A stretch of 64,000 bases of DNA from assembly GCF_026151205.1 (NCBI RefSeq), contig NC_087083.1:928001-992000 (forward strand), given 5' to 3'. The stretch is from Bolinopsis microptera. Its lineage: Eukaryota; Ctenophora; Tentaculata; Lobata; Bolinopsidae. The notes beneath the pieces were generated by a model. That model ran no database searches. It was not told where the DNA came from and saw only the letters and a list, made by a program, of their open reading frames with translations. The translations under genes and the position numbers were made by a program. Shown piece by piece: positions 25,479-36,513 of this stretch (within the stretch, counting starts at the first letter, position 1; each line of letters starts with the position of its first letter).

Positions 25479-27300
25479 GGGGAAGCCAAGGGGTATTTTG
25501 GGGTATTATGGGGAATGCCTTAAATGGATTTTGGAATTCCCCATAATTAAATATAGTCCCCTTAATACCCCAATACCCCGATATTACCAAAAAATATTCT
25601 AGATAGTCATTGTGGGGCATCATTTATGTTTGAACACAAACCAGTTTCAGTCCGTTTTTCAGTGGATGTTTTTGTTGGAATTGTATTCTGCTATAGATTA
25701 TAATTAGACCAGAAAAAAACATATTTTAGACTAAACAGCCCATATTTCAGGAACTGTTGCTCTGCTCATGTTATGACATTTTCAGGTATTAAATATTATT
25801 TTTTCCTTTATACTCAGGGATTGGTAACATTTCCCGTCTAAAAACATTTTGGCCCGGGGGCGGGTTTTAGATATGGAAAGACCTCAAGGAATGATCGGAA
25901 ACAAATTTGGCTTGTGTTAGAAATTTTAACAATGAGGGGGAAAAGGGAGTATGGTGCAGTTTTGCGCAATCGTCTACGCTTTTTTTTTTGCGCTTTTGCG
26001 ACTTTTAAAATCAAACTTTGGCCTCTGATTAGAGTCAAAAAGCCACACTTGGATAAATAAAGATGGTCAACATTATCACTTTAGGGGTGTACCGGCATAA
26101 TTTCAAAGTCTATGACATTAGGGACATTAGTTATGAGGCTGCTCCTATTTGCGCTCTAGTGATATTACTAATAGCAAATTATTGCACTTATAATACATGA
26201 TATCTTGGCTTCGAGAAGTAAATACATAAATTGGACATTTAAATTTTCAAAATGCTTCACATTGAGTTGGGTAGAGCATAATGTTCAAAGTTCTCAGTCA
26301 TTAGTCATCGGATTACTCAGTTATTAATTCCAAAACCATTTTTACCCTGTTGGTGTTGCAACTACAGCACTTAACATCAAAATAACTCGGTTGCTGATTG
26401 GAGTTAAGAGCTTGAATTGGGCGTGAAATGATCATAATGAGTTGGAGTAAAGCCTAGTTACAACATCTCAGCATCAGGCTGTTGAGTTAATAGACCAAAA
26501 GCTTGCAAATAGACCAAAAGGTTGCAAGTTTCACCATCTAGAAAGCAGTTTTTGTCAGCAGCAGTCCACGTTGACTTTTTCACTATTTACAACGGTTAAT
26601 TCGTGCTAGGGTAGCGAGGCTATGGACATTATTATGCTATTTCCCATGGGCTCTTAGAAGGATGAAAACCTCAGGAATTTTTCTTGCCTTTCAAACTCTT
26701 GGAATTAGCTAGAAATACCAGTAATTTTGAACAATTTTGGATCTTATACGGTTCTTACATACCACGCTGAATATTTAACGCTAATTTTAGTGGATCTATC
26801 TGCATCTGGCGTCTGGGGATTTAATCGATGCATTTACCTTTTTTAAAACTATTGCATCATAGCGGAGCGGTAATACACTATACATCCTCTCGGCTCACAG
26901 AGTCAAGGTACCACGTCTTGTGTAACCCAGAGGATTTGGTTTCGGATCGGACACTCAAAAACAACGAAGTTGGAATGGCTGCTAGGTTTCCAAAAGTGGC
27001 CTGGAAGAAATCTGCAGGTTAATGTCGTCGCTGGTATGGTGATGATGATGGAGAATCTTCCACTTATGAAGTAGAATAACATTAAACTGCTCCCTGTGAC
27101 GCTGCAAAGACATAGAGATGTAGAAGGTCCCAAAAAATGAATATCACCATTCCAAGGTAATCCTTGGTTGAAGTTTTGTCCTTCATAGCTGCTGGATGTC
27201 ACTTATCTTGGAGGGGTGCCATAACGGGCAACAAATCCCCATAATAAAGTCCCCATAATACATACTAAGTACTCCAAAATAACCAATTGGCTTCCCCCCT
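25479..27300. repeat. Inverted repeat pair around a 1.7-kb block
   Basis: The left arm at 25479-25515 reads GGGGAAGCCAAGGGGTATTT. The right arm at 27233-27296 is its imperfect reverse complement (ending TTGGCTTCCCC), with about 50 bases of similarity. The interior holds no gene but includes copy 2 of the 345-bp repeat. It may be a decayed TIR element. Confidence 0.5.
26875..27222 (+). repeat. Dispersed about 345-bp repeat, copy 2
   Basis: Partner of 21560-21905. Both copies have many small indels, and the best-kept block is GGATTTGGTTTCGGATCGGA. Confidence 0.7.
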
Positions 27301-27944
27301 TATTGGGGGTAATCAGTGTAGTTGTGTTGCATATTTCGAGCTCTCTGATCTGTTGTAAATTTGCAATAAGTTTCAGTTTGATGTTACCGCGTAGTTTACC
27401 TTTGCGTGTGTACCTTGGACATTTACTATACAAGTTCACTATGGAGATTGATCAACTTTGACCGATCCAGGAGTTGATTAAGGAGTTCAGCTATGATCTA
27501 CCGTGAAGATGTGGAAGGCTGTGTTGCACGGTGATCCGATCAGTTAGAAAAAGACCTGCATATAGATACCGTGAAGGACTACCGAATAGTCGTGAAAGAT
27601 CAAGTCTAAGGTTAAAACAGACTCTGTCTGGTGGATTGTGGGATGCAGTGGACCTTGTTCGTCGGCAGAGTAGTCCTGATGTTTCTCTTGAAGGAGATCA
27701 TCGAGTGCTTCAAGACGAAGCACTTGAGACAAGAAAAGGTGATCAGACTGCAGGGCCAGCAGCTGATGCAGAATGAACGAACAAACTTACAGTGGCTTAA
27801 GCGTCTGTTGAGGTGACAGTCCAACAACGGTGGAGTCAGGGATTCAGAACTATAGAGCAGCTGTTCACTGAACAGTAGCAAATGGTACTGTCTGGCAACA
27901 GTAAAATCCTGAATGAAGGTGATGAAGAGTGTGGCTGCAGAGGA
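27301..27944. other. No gene recognised
   Basis: Overlapping ORFs of 60-90 codons lie on both strands at 27.5-27.9 kb. Some are Gln/Lys-rich, but none has a recognisable domain. It could be a retroelement remnant. Confidence 0.35.
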
Positions 27945-28345
27945 GGGGCCTGGGTCACGGTCCCGAAAGGGCCTGGGTCAGGGTCCCGAAAGGGCCTGGG
28001 TCACGGTCCCGAAAGGGCCTGGGTCACGTGGTAACCGGGTCACGTGACCTAAGCATGAGTTCCAAAAGGGCCTGCGTCACGGTCCCGAAAGGGCCTGGGT
28101 CAGGGTCCCGAAAGGGCCTGGGTCAGGGTCCCGAAAGGGCCTGAGTCACGTGGTAACTGGGTCACGTGGCCTAGGTATGAGTTCCAAAAGGGCCTGGGTC
28201 ACGGTCCCGAAAGGGCCTGGGTCACGTGGTAACCGGGTCACGTGACCTAAGCATGAGTTCCAAAAGGGCCTGGGTCAGGGTCCCGAAAGGGCCTGGGCCA
28301 GGGTCCCGAAAGGGCCTGAGTCACGGTCCTAAAAGTGCCCAACTT
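27945..28345 (+). repeat. 23-bp minisatellite with GTCACGTG higher-order units
   Basis: The core unit is GGGCCTGGGTCACGGTCCCG plus AAA. It is interrupted three times by a longer unit containing GGGTCACGTGACC or a variant, making a higher-order pattern of about 150 bp. The ORFs across it are periodicity artefacts. Confidence 0.9.
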
Positions 28346-29307
28346 TTAACATATTTTGGTTTTACACTCGAAAATCTTAACGCGAAAATTTCAAAATTAT
28401 GCGAAATTACGCGGAAAATGCCAGATTATGCGGAAACATGCAGATAATTACAAAATGTGCGGAAATGTGCGGAAAACAATAAATTATGCGGAAGTGTGCG
28501 GAAAACGGTAAATTGTGCGATCCCGCACCCATCGCACCTAATATGTGCCCAAAATTTGGAGCAATCATGCAATTGTGCTAAACTCATAAATTTTTATGAG
28601 CGCTAAAAAACCTTACGCAGCTGCTGCTGAGCTTTATCAGACTTCCTTAAAAGTTAATAAAACATGGTAAATATGTAAATGGCCATCAGGATAACAAAAA
28701 GAAGCTGTACAATTTGAATTAAAGACGCGTGAGTCTAATTTCAATATTTCTCTCTACTCAGCTCGCGCTCGGGCGTATTATGGCTGCTCCGCGTCAGAGA
28801 ATGCTTAATAGCGCGATGCACTACTGGGTCGCGCGCGCATCAAATAATGCTTCTCGCAACCACCTTAAGCAGATCGGCGAGATGCGAAGGATTGACATCG
28901 TCAATCAAAGAATGCTCGACTTTAATAAAAATCTATCCACTCTTTAGCCCGGAGATGATATATTCGGGGTAAAATAAATGTGAAAGCTATTGGCATTGCT
29001 TTTACTTTATTGTTTATGGGACTTATTAACTCAAATTTAAAAATATCAGTATCACCAACAAAAATTGTACTTCTCATGTACTTATTGCAGGCTCTGATCT
29101 TTACAAACTAAAAAGGGTTCCCAAACCCTTACACTTTGCACTTACAGTTTAGTATAATCTCTGGCCATGACACAAGGTCACGTGACAGGCTAGATAAACG
29201 TAAATTTAAATATTTAAGGTTAGGGTTTTATAATCAGGGCCGGGTTACGATTAGATTTTGGGATCCGGATACAGCTGCTCAGGTACAACCGCTGTGTTCA
29301 GTTACAG
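28346..29307. other. No gene recognised
   Basis: Starts with a patch of ATTATGCGGAAATGTGCGG-like short repeats (28380-28530). A 72-codon plus ORF at 28729-28947 is basic and lies in a GC-richer island, but has no recognisable domain. Confidence 0.35.
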
Positions 29308-29315
29308 ACACGTAA

Positions 29316-29417
29316 TTACTGGGCGGCGCTCAGCGGCCTCAGCCTGTCATTCCGCCGAATCTAATTGTTTATGAACGTTATACTTATAAATTTAGCCTAT
29401 AGGGAGTCCCCAGCTAA
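29316..29417 (+). mobile_element. hAT-like mini-MITE, copy 2
   Basis: Same TTACTGGGC...CAGCTAA unit as at 9535 and 29788, with about 25 extra bases. The flanks ACACGTAA and ACACGTGA (29308-29315 and 29418-29425) match at 7 of 8 bases, as expected for an 8-bp target duplication. Confidence 0.75.
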
Positions 29418-29624
29418 ACACGTGATAATGGTCAAGGAATTAGTAAAAACCATGAAATTGTTATGGAAACCTTGGATCCATCCTTCGGCTTCAGCAATAT
29501 TTAACCTGTAGTAGCAGCATTTTTATAGCGTTGTGTAGGCTTTATTAATTATAACTTTATAATCATCGTTGTTAAATACGTCAAAAAATCGGCTCAAATA
29601 ATACGGCGTATTCAATGTTGTAGG

Positions 29625-29750
29625 TTTATAACCTACTACTACCAGGACGCCCGCCGAGTTGTATTGCACTCGAGTTGTACTTGTATTGGACTCGTAGACG
29701 GTCCTAATATTTGGAACAAATATTTTACGAGTATCGCCCGCGCGTTCAAT
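29625..29750 (+). repeat. Dispersed 'CCAGGACGC...ACGAGTATC' repeat, copy 1
   Basis: About 120 bases with GGTTTATAACCTA, CGGTCCTAATATTTG and AAATATTTTACGAGTATC in this order. A second copy is at 32150-32260 and a reverse copy lies inside the MITE at 7153-7594 (about 7335-7405). Confidence 0.7.
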
Positions 29751-29787
29751 TCAATGTTTTAAAGAAATACGTAAGAATACGTGAAGC

Positions 29788-29864
29788 TTACTGGGCCTCG
29801 CTCAGCTTGTCATTCCGCCGAATCTTTATGTTTATGAACATAATAGCTTAAGGTCCCCAGGTAA
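29788..29864 (+). mobile_element. hAT-like mini-MITE, copy 3, intact with target duplication
   Basis: 77 bp from TTACTGGGC to CCCCAGGTAA. An exact CGTGAAGC duplication lies at 29780-29787 and 29865-29872. This is the clearest of the three copies. Confidence 0.82.
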
Positions 29865-30184
29865 CGTGAAGCTTCCAATCAATAAGCCCGAAAAAAAAAT
29901 TGAATTTAGACCCTGTTAAATGTTAAATTTTGTCCGGAATACCTCTAAAATAATTGTCCGAAATACGCGCGCAGATCAAATTAACGCCGCGCCGCGCATT
30001 TTGAATTCGTTAAATTTTCTGAGCGTTAAAGAAATAAATCGAAATTCACGTTGGATAAATCTAGTGGCTATCTCACCAAAAGTACCGCCTGTTGGTGATG
30101 GTTAACAGCAAGCAGCGATCTAACTTCAACGGTACGTGCATTTAATTGTTAATTTTATTGCAATCACAGTATCACACATTCAAT

Positions 30185-30775
30185 TTGAATTATGGCTCTG
30201 CAGCTCGCGTTAGGGCACACTTTGTCGGAGAAGGAACCTGTGGTGTTAAGAAGTGCTCGGCATTGGAAACTATTCCTGAGCATTTCCTGTCCTCATTGAA
30301 GACTGAAGGCCTGAACTGGTGCAGGTGACAGAGGAATCTAAACAAAGAGCTAAAAGACGCAAAGTTACAGAACTGTTCAATCAAACTACCCTTACCTTCC
30401 TTCTGTGTGCTCGGGGAACCTGGTTAAGGATGCTATCGCGGAATTCTTCCTTGTCGAAGCTATTACTTTCTCTAAAGTCGAGAGCCCGTACTTCCTTAAT
30501 ATGGTCCAAGCCCTCTCCACTATGGAGAGAGGAGTCTCAGTTCCGGTAAGGAAAACTCTAGCCACCACTTTCACTGATCAGAAGTATCATGAAGTAGCTA
30601 CTATGGTCGCTAATTCTACTTTAGAATTAGACCGCAGACCGTCCACGCTGATTTGTGACGGATGGAAGAATTGTGCATATTATTGTAAAATATTTATTGT
30701 AAAAAATCGTTCTTACTCCACAGTGGAAATCGAAATACGCGAATTTTCGGCGACAAATACGTCTGCGTATGACTA
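30185..30775 (+). pseudogene. hAT transposase relic (N-terminal part)
   Basis: A 155-codon ORF starting at 30405 contains IAEFFLVEAITFSKVESPYF, a long helical stretch, and STLICDGWKN. That matches the order seen in hAT transposases, where a phenylalanine-rich IPF/F-region precedes a conserved DGW. Upstream, in another frame, is a possible zinc-finger relic (C-x2-4-C with VPEHFLSSL-like spacing) followed by a basic linker KQRAKRRK. Frames change at least once near 30.4 kb, and the catalytic C-terminus is missing. It could have mobilised the hAT-type MITEs in this window, but no matching termini were found here. Confidence 0.55.
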
Positions 30776-30804
30776 TGCATACGTTTGCTTGAAACGCTAC
30801 GTAT

Positions 30805-30896
30805 TTAAGGGGGCTGGGGGGGGGGGGGGTCTTCTATCAGAAACAACTATAAACTCGAGAGAATTTAGATGATCAAGACCCCCCCGGCCCCCTTAA
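30805..30896. mobile_element. 84-bp TTAA-flanked inverted repeat (piggyBac-like mini-element)
   Basis: TTAA at 30805-30808 and 30893-30896 brackets an inverted repeat. The left arm is GGGGGCTGGGGGG and the right arm CCCCCCCGGCCCCC, extended by TCTT/AAGA. Perfect TTAA flanks are the piggyBac target duplication. The G-run on the left arm is 13 long and may be misjudged. Confidence 0.6.
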
Positions 30897-31784
30897 CAGC
30901 ATTGTTTATAATATAACAGTGGGTGAAGCTGAAAGTGAAGTTATTTTCCAAGTAGTATCGTTATTTTCTTCGGAATTGTTTCTCTGGACGTATTGCAAGC
31001 TGACAAGGTTTGTTATATAAGCAAATTTTTTGGTTAACTTGCTAATGCTCTAATGGCTAGCAATAGCTAATTAAATTCGAGTAAAATTGTTGTCAACCTT
31101 TGTATAACTCTAAGCGTTCGATCGATTCTCCTAGAAATTTAGTCTTGTGGAAATAGTCAAATTTTAGAAATGAACAAAATCTAATTCATTTTGATAAAGT
31201 TTTAAGGGTTGAGCTAGTGCAAAATAAAAATGTAAAAGGCCACCACGGCCATAACCCCCGTTTTCAAGCTATTAAATTCCAAACTTACTTCTGTTTTACA
31301 TAAGCAGGGTAGTAAATTTAGGATTCACGTTCTCCAATCTCCAGAGTAACAACGCGATGTAAATTTGTAGTAGTTGTACAGCAATACTAAGGTACTGGTA
31401 ATGGGACTACTACGCGCGGGCCCTCTACCGGCCAAACCTTGTTAACAAAGCCGCATTCAAGGTTCGGTGAACGGTAGTTAAAAGCGCTTAAGGGACATAA
31501 GTCAAAGTAGTACTAGTAGAGCAACATCATGTAGTGGACATCTTGAGAAATGAGTAGTACTAGTAGGTAGAATGTAACTGTAAGGTTGCTCCTTCATAAA
31601 TCGTATTTTTCCCCGATAATAAATTGACATCAAGTCTTGGCCGTAAGATGATGACGATCAGACCTCGTTATTGATGATCCCGCTTGTCGGAGAAGATAAA
31701 GGCCTTGCTCAGCAATGGGTAGGGTTTGCAGTTTAGATAGCCATGTGGTACGCTGCAACTATACTACCTTAACGGACCTTATTT
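30897..31784. other. No gene recognised
   Basis: AT-rich sequence with only short ORFs. TAGTACTAGTAG-like short repeats occur at 31.50-31.57 kb. Confidence 0.4.
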
Positions 31785-32080
31785 GGACGTACATTACATG
31801 AACGGACATAATTTATTAATTATGAACGGACATTAATATGAACGCTAGAAATAGAAGGCATTCAAAACCATCAAAAATCCGGATTTTTTTCAATTTTTTT
31901 GACGTTTTTTAATTTCAGCAAATGATTTTTAAATCCATTTTTTATACAGTAAGTAAGAAAAGCAGTCATTGTGATTAAGCAGTAAAAAATGTTAAAATAT
32001 GTGTACATGATCAGTTGTCAGTGTCTAATATCACATATCATCTTCATCAAATGGGTTTTCGTGCATGAAATAGTCCATGC
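31785..32080 (+). repeat. Uninterrupted copy of the host repeat (empty site)
   Basis: Collinear with 10205-10379 plus 12944-13080. At 31925-31935 it reads GATTTTTAAATCC with no insertion. This documents the pre-insertion state of the 2.56-kb element. Confidence 0.85.
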
Positions 32081-32149
32081 TTAAAGCATCAGTGATTTCT
32101 AACTTTATGGAAACCTTTTTTTATCAAATTAGTACCCCGGTCCTGCATT

Positions 32150-32265
32150 TTTGTAGGTTTATAATTATAACCTATAACCAGGACGCGCGCCGAGTTGGAC
32201 TCGTCGACGGTCCTAATATTTGAAACAAATATTTTACGAGTATCACCCGTTAACTGCATTTCAGT
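32150..32265 (+). repeat. Dispersed 'CCAGGACGC...ACGAGTATC' repeat, copy 2
   Basis: Matches 29625-29750 from the GGTTTATAA block through AAATATTTTACGAGTATCAC. Confidence 0.7.
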
Positions 32266-32388
32266 GTTAACTTTTACAAGCCATTCGGCGTGAAGTGGTT
32301 TTATCTTAGACAACTTTAGGTTAACCTTAACATCACGTGGAGCTTTCCTATCACTGTTTCATTACCTCCCCTGAGTAATATGAACTAT

Positions 32389-34700
32389 AACACTACTACT
32401 ACTACTACTACTACTACTATGTCGGAGCTAAGTCCGATCTACGCCAGAAAACCCCCTCCATATATCCCTGTCCCGCATCAGGGTTCGCAGTTCCTCTTTA
32501 GAGTTTGTCCCAACTTCCTTCAGTAACATAGACAAGTAGCTTTGTCTTGGTCGGCCTTGCTGTGCTCTACCGTGCGTAGGTTCCCATAAGACTAAATCAC
32601 TGGCAAGTAGCTCAGGATGTCGGATGCAGTGTCCCGCCATTTTTAATCTCCTGCTTCGTAACTTGTTTGACAGCCTTGGGAGGCTACCATACAAAGTTAT
32701 ATTGCTGACCTTGTCCTTCCATGAGATACCCAGCACCATACGCAACATCTTTGTGTATGTCCCGTCCAAACTTTTCTCTTGAGCCTTTGTCAGTGTCCAG
32801 GTTTCTGATCCGTAGAGCAGTACTGATTCACAAGCCGCTATGAACAATCTAATCTTTAGGCTCTTTGAGAGTTTGGATTTCCAGATATCCTTCAGTCTAT
32901 GTAGGGCACCCCACGCTTTTCCCTTTCTAACCCTTATCTCCCTATCTGTGCTCTCAATCCAGGAGCCTAAGTAGATGAAATCATCTACATTTTCTATGGC
33001 TTCCCCGGATCGACTTTGTAGGTCGCTAGATCGATCCTCCATATTCAGTGTCATGACCTTGGTCTTGCCTTCGTTTATGTGTAGTCCCACGCTTGCTGCC
33101 GCCGATTCTACTCTGAGCAGGAACTCGTTAGCCTTGTCCATGTCCTCAGATATAAGTGCTATATCATCTGCAAAGTCCACATCGGTGATGATCTTGGGCC
33201 CCACTCTTCTGCTTTTTCTACGTTCGAGGGTGAGTCCAAGTCGCTCCGCATCATCGCCTATGGCTTGCCTCATACAGTAGTCGATGACTATTGCAAAGAG
33301 GTAAGGTGCTAAGGTATCACCCTGTAACACACCTGCAAGTATCTCGAACAATTCAGTTTCTCCGTCTGGAGTTAGGACTTTGGCCATTGTCTTCTCGTAC
33401 ATGAGCCGTATAAGCTGCACGATTTTGACTGGAATGCCGTAAGCTTCTAGAATCTTTAGCATTTTCCCACGATGTACACTGTCGAAAGCCTTCTTAAAGT
33501 CTATAAATGTCAGAACAGCTGGCAGTTTCCGACTCTTGACACCCTCTATAAGACGTCTCAGTACCAATATCTGTTGAGTTGTTGACCTTCCTGGTCTGAA
33601 TCCATTCTGGTTTCTACGCAGAATTGTCTCGATTTCTGGCTTCAACCGGTTTAGAACCATCTTGTTTAGAGACTTTGCAACTAGGGATGACAAGCTTATT
33701 CCCCGATAGTTCATTGGTTCGCTAAGGTCGCCCTTCTTTGGAATTGGTTATTACTTCTTCATGATGTTGGCAGTTGAACATTGGTTGGTTTATCAACATT
33801 TTCAAGCATAGAGCATTGTTACAGAAGTTTCTAAGACAATTTGATCAAGGTCGCATCGTTTTAAGACCTTCTGGGGCGATGTTGTCACGTCACCCATCAT
33901 GCTTTCCATTCCTTTATGCTGGACCTTTGCGTCTGTACTCATCCATACGTTAAACGGTTTCTGTTCCGATATTCAGAGGTCGGGCGTGTGTGGATGGCTC
34001 TATATCACTCTTCCGCGTTCTCTACCGTCGGTGGTGTGCCGAGAAAGAAGAAGGAGTAGCAAACTAGTCCCTCTCCATTTCTTTGGGGAAAAAAACCCTT
34101 ACCGTTGGTGAAGTTTCCCTTGATTTGGCCAGTTATATATGGATTTAACTGTGGATCTTGTTGATCAGGTCAGCTTTTTTAGACATGTCTGCCCTGCCAA
34201 CTTGCTCCTCCAGTTCCCGGACCTGCCCCCAAGCGGGTGCTCTTTCTTTGGCTGCGTGCTAAGCATCGCCTAGATTATGTTTGCCCCTCTGAACAGGTAT
34301 TATTCGGTTGTCTTCTGTAGCATCTGAGTGGTATTTTATGCTACATTCCCACAGCTTCAGCCTGGCAATCTCAAACACTTGGAGTCGCTGAGATTTTACA
34401 TCTTTTCTTTTTCTCCTTTTCAGGTTAGTAAAAGTCGAGAAGTTGTCCTATTCGCATCAATAAAGCATTGGTACCTTTCTGTTGCCGTCTGATATCCTTT
34501 TCAAGTATGGGGAAAAGCGGTTTTTAACTTCCACTGTGTACCTCTCTTGTAGAGCGATATCAGTTTTAAGTTTAGACCAGTCCAGAACCGGAGCCCTCTT
34601 CTCGTCTTGCTTATCCGTAGACTAAGCTTTACCCTTGCTACGACTACTCTGTGATCCGAGCCAATACTGTGGAAACTACCATATGCATATAATAATGAAC
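32389..34700 (-). mobile_element. 5'-truncated APE-type LINE ending in an (AGT)n tail
   Basis: On the minus strand, degraded frames run from a GSDHR endonuclease C-terminus near 34.66 kb, through a lysine-rich linker (AAKERAPAWGQVRELEEQVG, about 34.2 kb), into the intact RT ORF at 32428-33714. The 3' tail is a clean trinucleotide repeat, (ACT)n on the plus strand, at 32392-32419. LINEs of the RTE-like group often end in short tandem repeats. The element lies directly downstream of USO1 exon 2, inside what should be USO1 intron 2. Confidence 0.8.
32428..33750 (-). CDS. Reverse transcriptase of non-LTR retrotransposon (RTE-like)
   Basis: 428 codons are open from the apparent ATG at 33714. The real frame continues upstream through IPKKGDLSEP to about 33750, so this ATG is internal. 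RT motifs in order are NYRGISLSSLVAKSL, NGFRPGRST, FIDFKKAFDSV, GVLQGDTLAPYLF and VDFADDIALIS. A C-terminal domain with RRLKMAGHCIRHP and RGRPRQSYLSM follows, ending at a TAG at 32428. The GDTLAPYLF wording is unlike the CR1-type element at 1-4.8 kb. The RT is uninterrupted although the endonuclease part upstream is broken. Confidence 0.88.
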
Positions 34701-34760
34701 ATTGAATTCACGAATCAATTGAAGATCAGTTAAGTATAGTAGTGTTAAATATTAACAAAC

Positions 34761-35931
34761 CTTGGAGAGGGCACGAAGCGCACGAATAGCATCCCTTCTA
34801 TCATCAAGTAATGTTGAGGTCTCTAACCGCTCTATTAGTCTCTCTATCTGTAAAAAGAGTTAATCAGAAATTAATTAATAATTAATTAATTAATTAGTAA
34901 ATAACATAAATAAAATGTTACTTAAGTCTAAGACCTAATATCTTACTATATATAAAGCGAGACGATATATATGTATATATCCGTGCCATTTTACTGACAC
35001 CATGGCATCAACTTTAACACGACTTTCCGCAAAAACCGTAAAAGATATACAACTGAAACATTTTTGACTGGGTCAAATGCTTTAATGGCCTTCAAATCAG
35101 CATGAAAAAATTGGCCAAGTAATAGGAGTTTTAGAGCCCAAAATTTGGACCCCCAAGTGGTGTCAAAAACGCGATTTAAATAGGTAATAATTATTTTAGT
35201 CTCTTGAGTCTTGACACCACTTTAGGGTTAGACAGGTTCCTGCTAGTATATAAACGGATTAAACGGATTAAACGGATTAAACGGATTAAAGGAATACAAG
35301 GAATACAAGGAATACAAGGAATACAAATTTAAAATCTTAAGCTACAATAGTAACTGTTAAGATAATAACAATATCATAAGATTTGAATTTATTATATTAA
35401 TATAACTTAAACTAAAGTGAAACATAAATATTTTGACAAAAAATATTTTGTTTACAATCATTATTAAACGATTCAAAAGTCAAATTACAATGGTAATGTC
35501 TGACCAGATATAAAAAATTAAATTTACCCAAAAGTCATAAAGTATATATACAATGAACCCCGTAAATCTTAAGAGTGAGATTCAAAATACTTAATAATTT
35601 AAATGAACTTATCTGAAAGTGTTCCGAGTCATAGATTATAATTTGGCAATATTGTTAATGTTAGGAATTTGTTTGGAGGACGCTTTAGGGAATCTTCGTT
35701 CATGAGCTTTGGTAAGGAACCTTACCAAAGGTTCCTTACGGCTTACCAAATTAGAGATTTCAGAAGAGAAAACATTCAGAATTAAATATCACAAACGTAA
35801 GTTAGAAAGTAAGTTAGAAAGATATTTAAAGTAAGTTAGAAATATATTTAAAAAATACTTACTGTTTCAAATCCGCCCTGTTTATTTTCCTCCTCAGTCG
35901 GGGTCGAGAGAAAGCCCCGGAGGAAGGACAT
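34761..35931 (-). CDS. USO1: USO1/p115 vesicle-tethering factor, exons 1 and 2
   Basis: General vesicular transport factor p115 tethers COPI/COPII vesicles to Golgi membranes through an N-terminal armadillo-like head and a coiled-coil tail. Exon 1 (35863-35931) starts with ATG and encodes MSFLRGFL, matching the conserved MNFLRG start of p115. It ends at a GTAAGT donor in phase 0. Exon 2 (34761-34847) encodes TSTLLDDRRDAIRALRALSK, matching the highly conserved first armadillo segment (SSTLLDDRRNAVRALKSLSK in vertebrates). It has a CAG acceptor and a GTTTGT donor. No exon 3 is visible in the remaining 34.7 kb of the window. Either intron 2 is huge and filled with the transposons described above, or the locus is broken. 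The gene lies about 580 bp downstream of the AP endonuclease on the same strand. Confidence 0.85.
34941..35246 (+). mobile_element. Non-autonomous Helitron-like element, copy D (full length), in USO1 intron 1
   Basis: 306 bp from TCTTACTATATATAAAGCG to CCTGCTAG, preceded by A and followed by T. A CAGG-TT-CCTG mini-hairpin directly precedes the CTAG end, as in Helitron 3' termini. A longer hairpin (GTGGTGTCAA pairing with TTGACACCAC) lies at 35156-35224. Inserted in the intron between USO1 exons 1 and 2. Confidence 0.75.
35248..35330 (+). repeat. Two abutting 9-bp tandem arrays
   Basis: (AAACGGATT)n with four to five units runs straight into (AAGGAATAC)n with four units, immediately after the 3' end of Helitron copy D. 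Both have exactly 9-bp periods. Confidence 0.9.
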
Positions 35932-36513
35932 AGCCCTAATTAAGTTGTTAATTAGTTAATTTATTAAGTTATTAATTAATTAAATAAGTTATCAATTAGT
36001 TAAATAATGTGGTATTTGATTACTTAATTGAATTTAAAGTTAAATAGTTTATGAATTTAATTAAATAATAACATTTTACAGAATTAGTTATGACGGAACA
36101 CGTCTTGATTTAGTCTTATCTTGGCAATAATTCATCCTTGCACAATTATAGCAGAATTGTTCAAGACTGCCGTGAATGTGGAAAATTTGGGTAAAATTCC
36201 ATTCTTTTATTTTTATTCTTCAAGTGCAAAGCAGTGAAACAACACACATACCATTGTATAAAATGAAAATTAAATTATAAAATTGAATTACGATTAAAAA
36301 GTATATTATTTGAAATAAGTTACATCATATTGTTGATAAAAACAATGCTGATAAAAACAATAAATTAATTTGATACTATTGTTAAATAGAATAACAGGGT
36401 CCAGGGCATACAATAAGCAAAAATATATCTGCCTATTTGTTAACCAATAACTAAACTACAAACACAACATTTCATAGTTTTGATAAAATGCGAAGAACTA
36501 CAGCTTCATTACT

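Noticed and set aside
27531-27881. Several ORFs of 60-90 codons, considered as a retroviral or gypsy fragment
   Set aside because: No protease, RT or integrase motif, and frames overlap on both strands.
28729-28947. 72-codon basic ORF considered as a small virus-like or nuclear protein
   Set aside because: No second line of evidence; length and composition alone are not enough.
29788-29864. 77-bp unit considered as a tRNA-like gene
   Set aside because: It does not fold into a cloverleaf by eye and is flanked by 8-bp duplications, so a mini-transposon explains it better.
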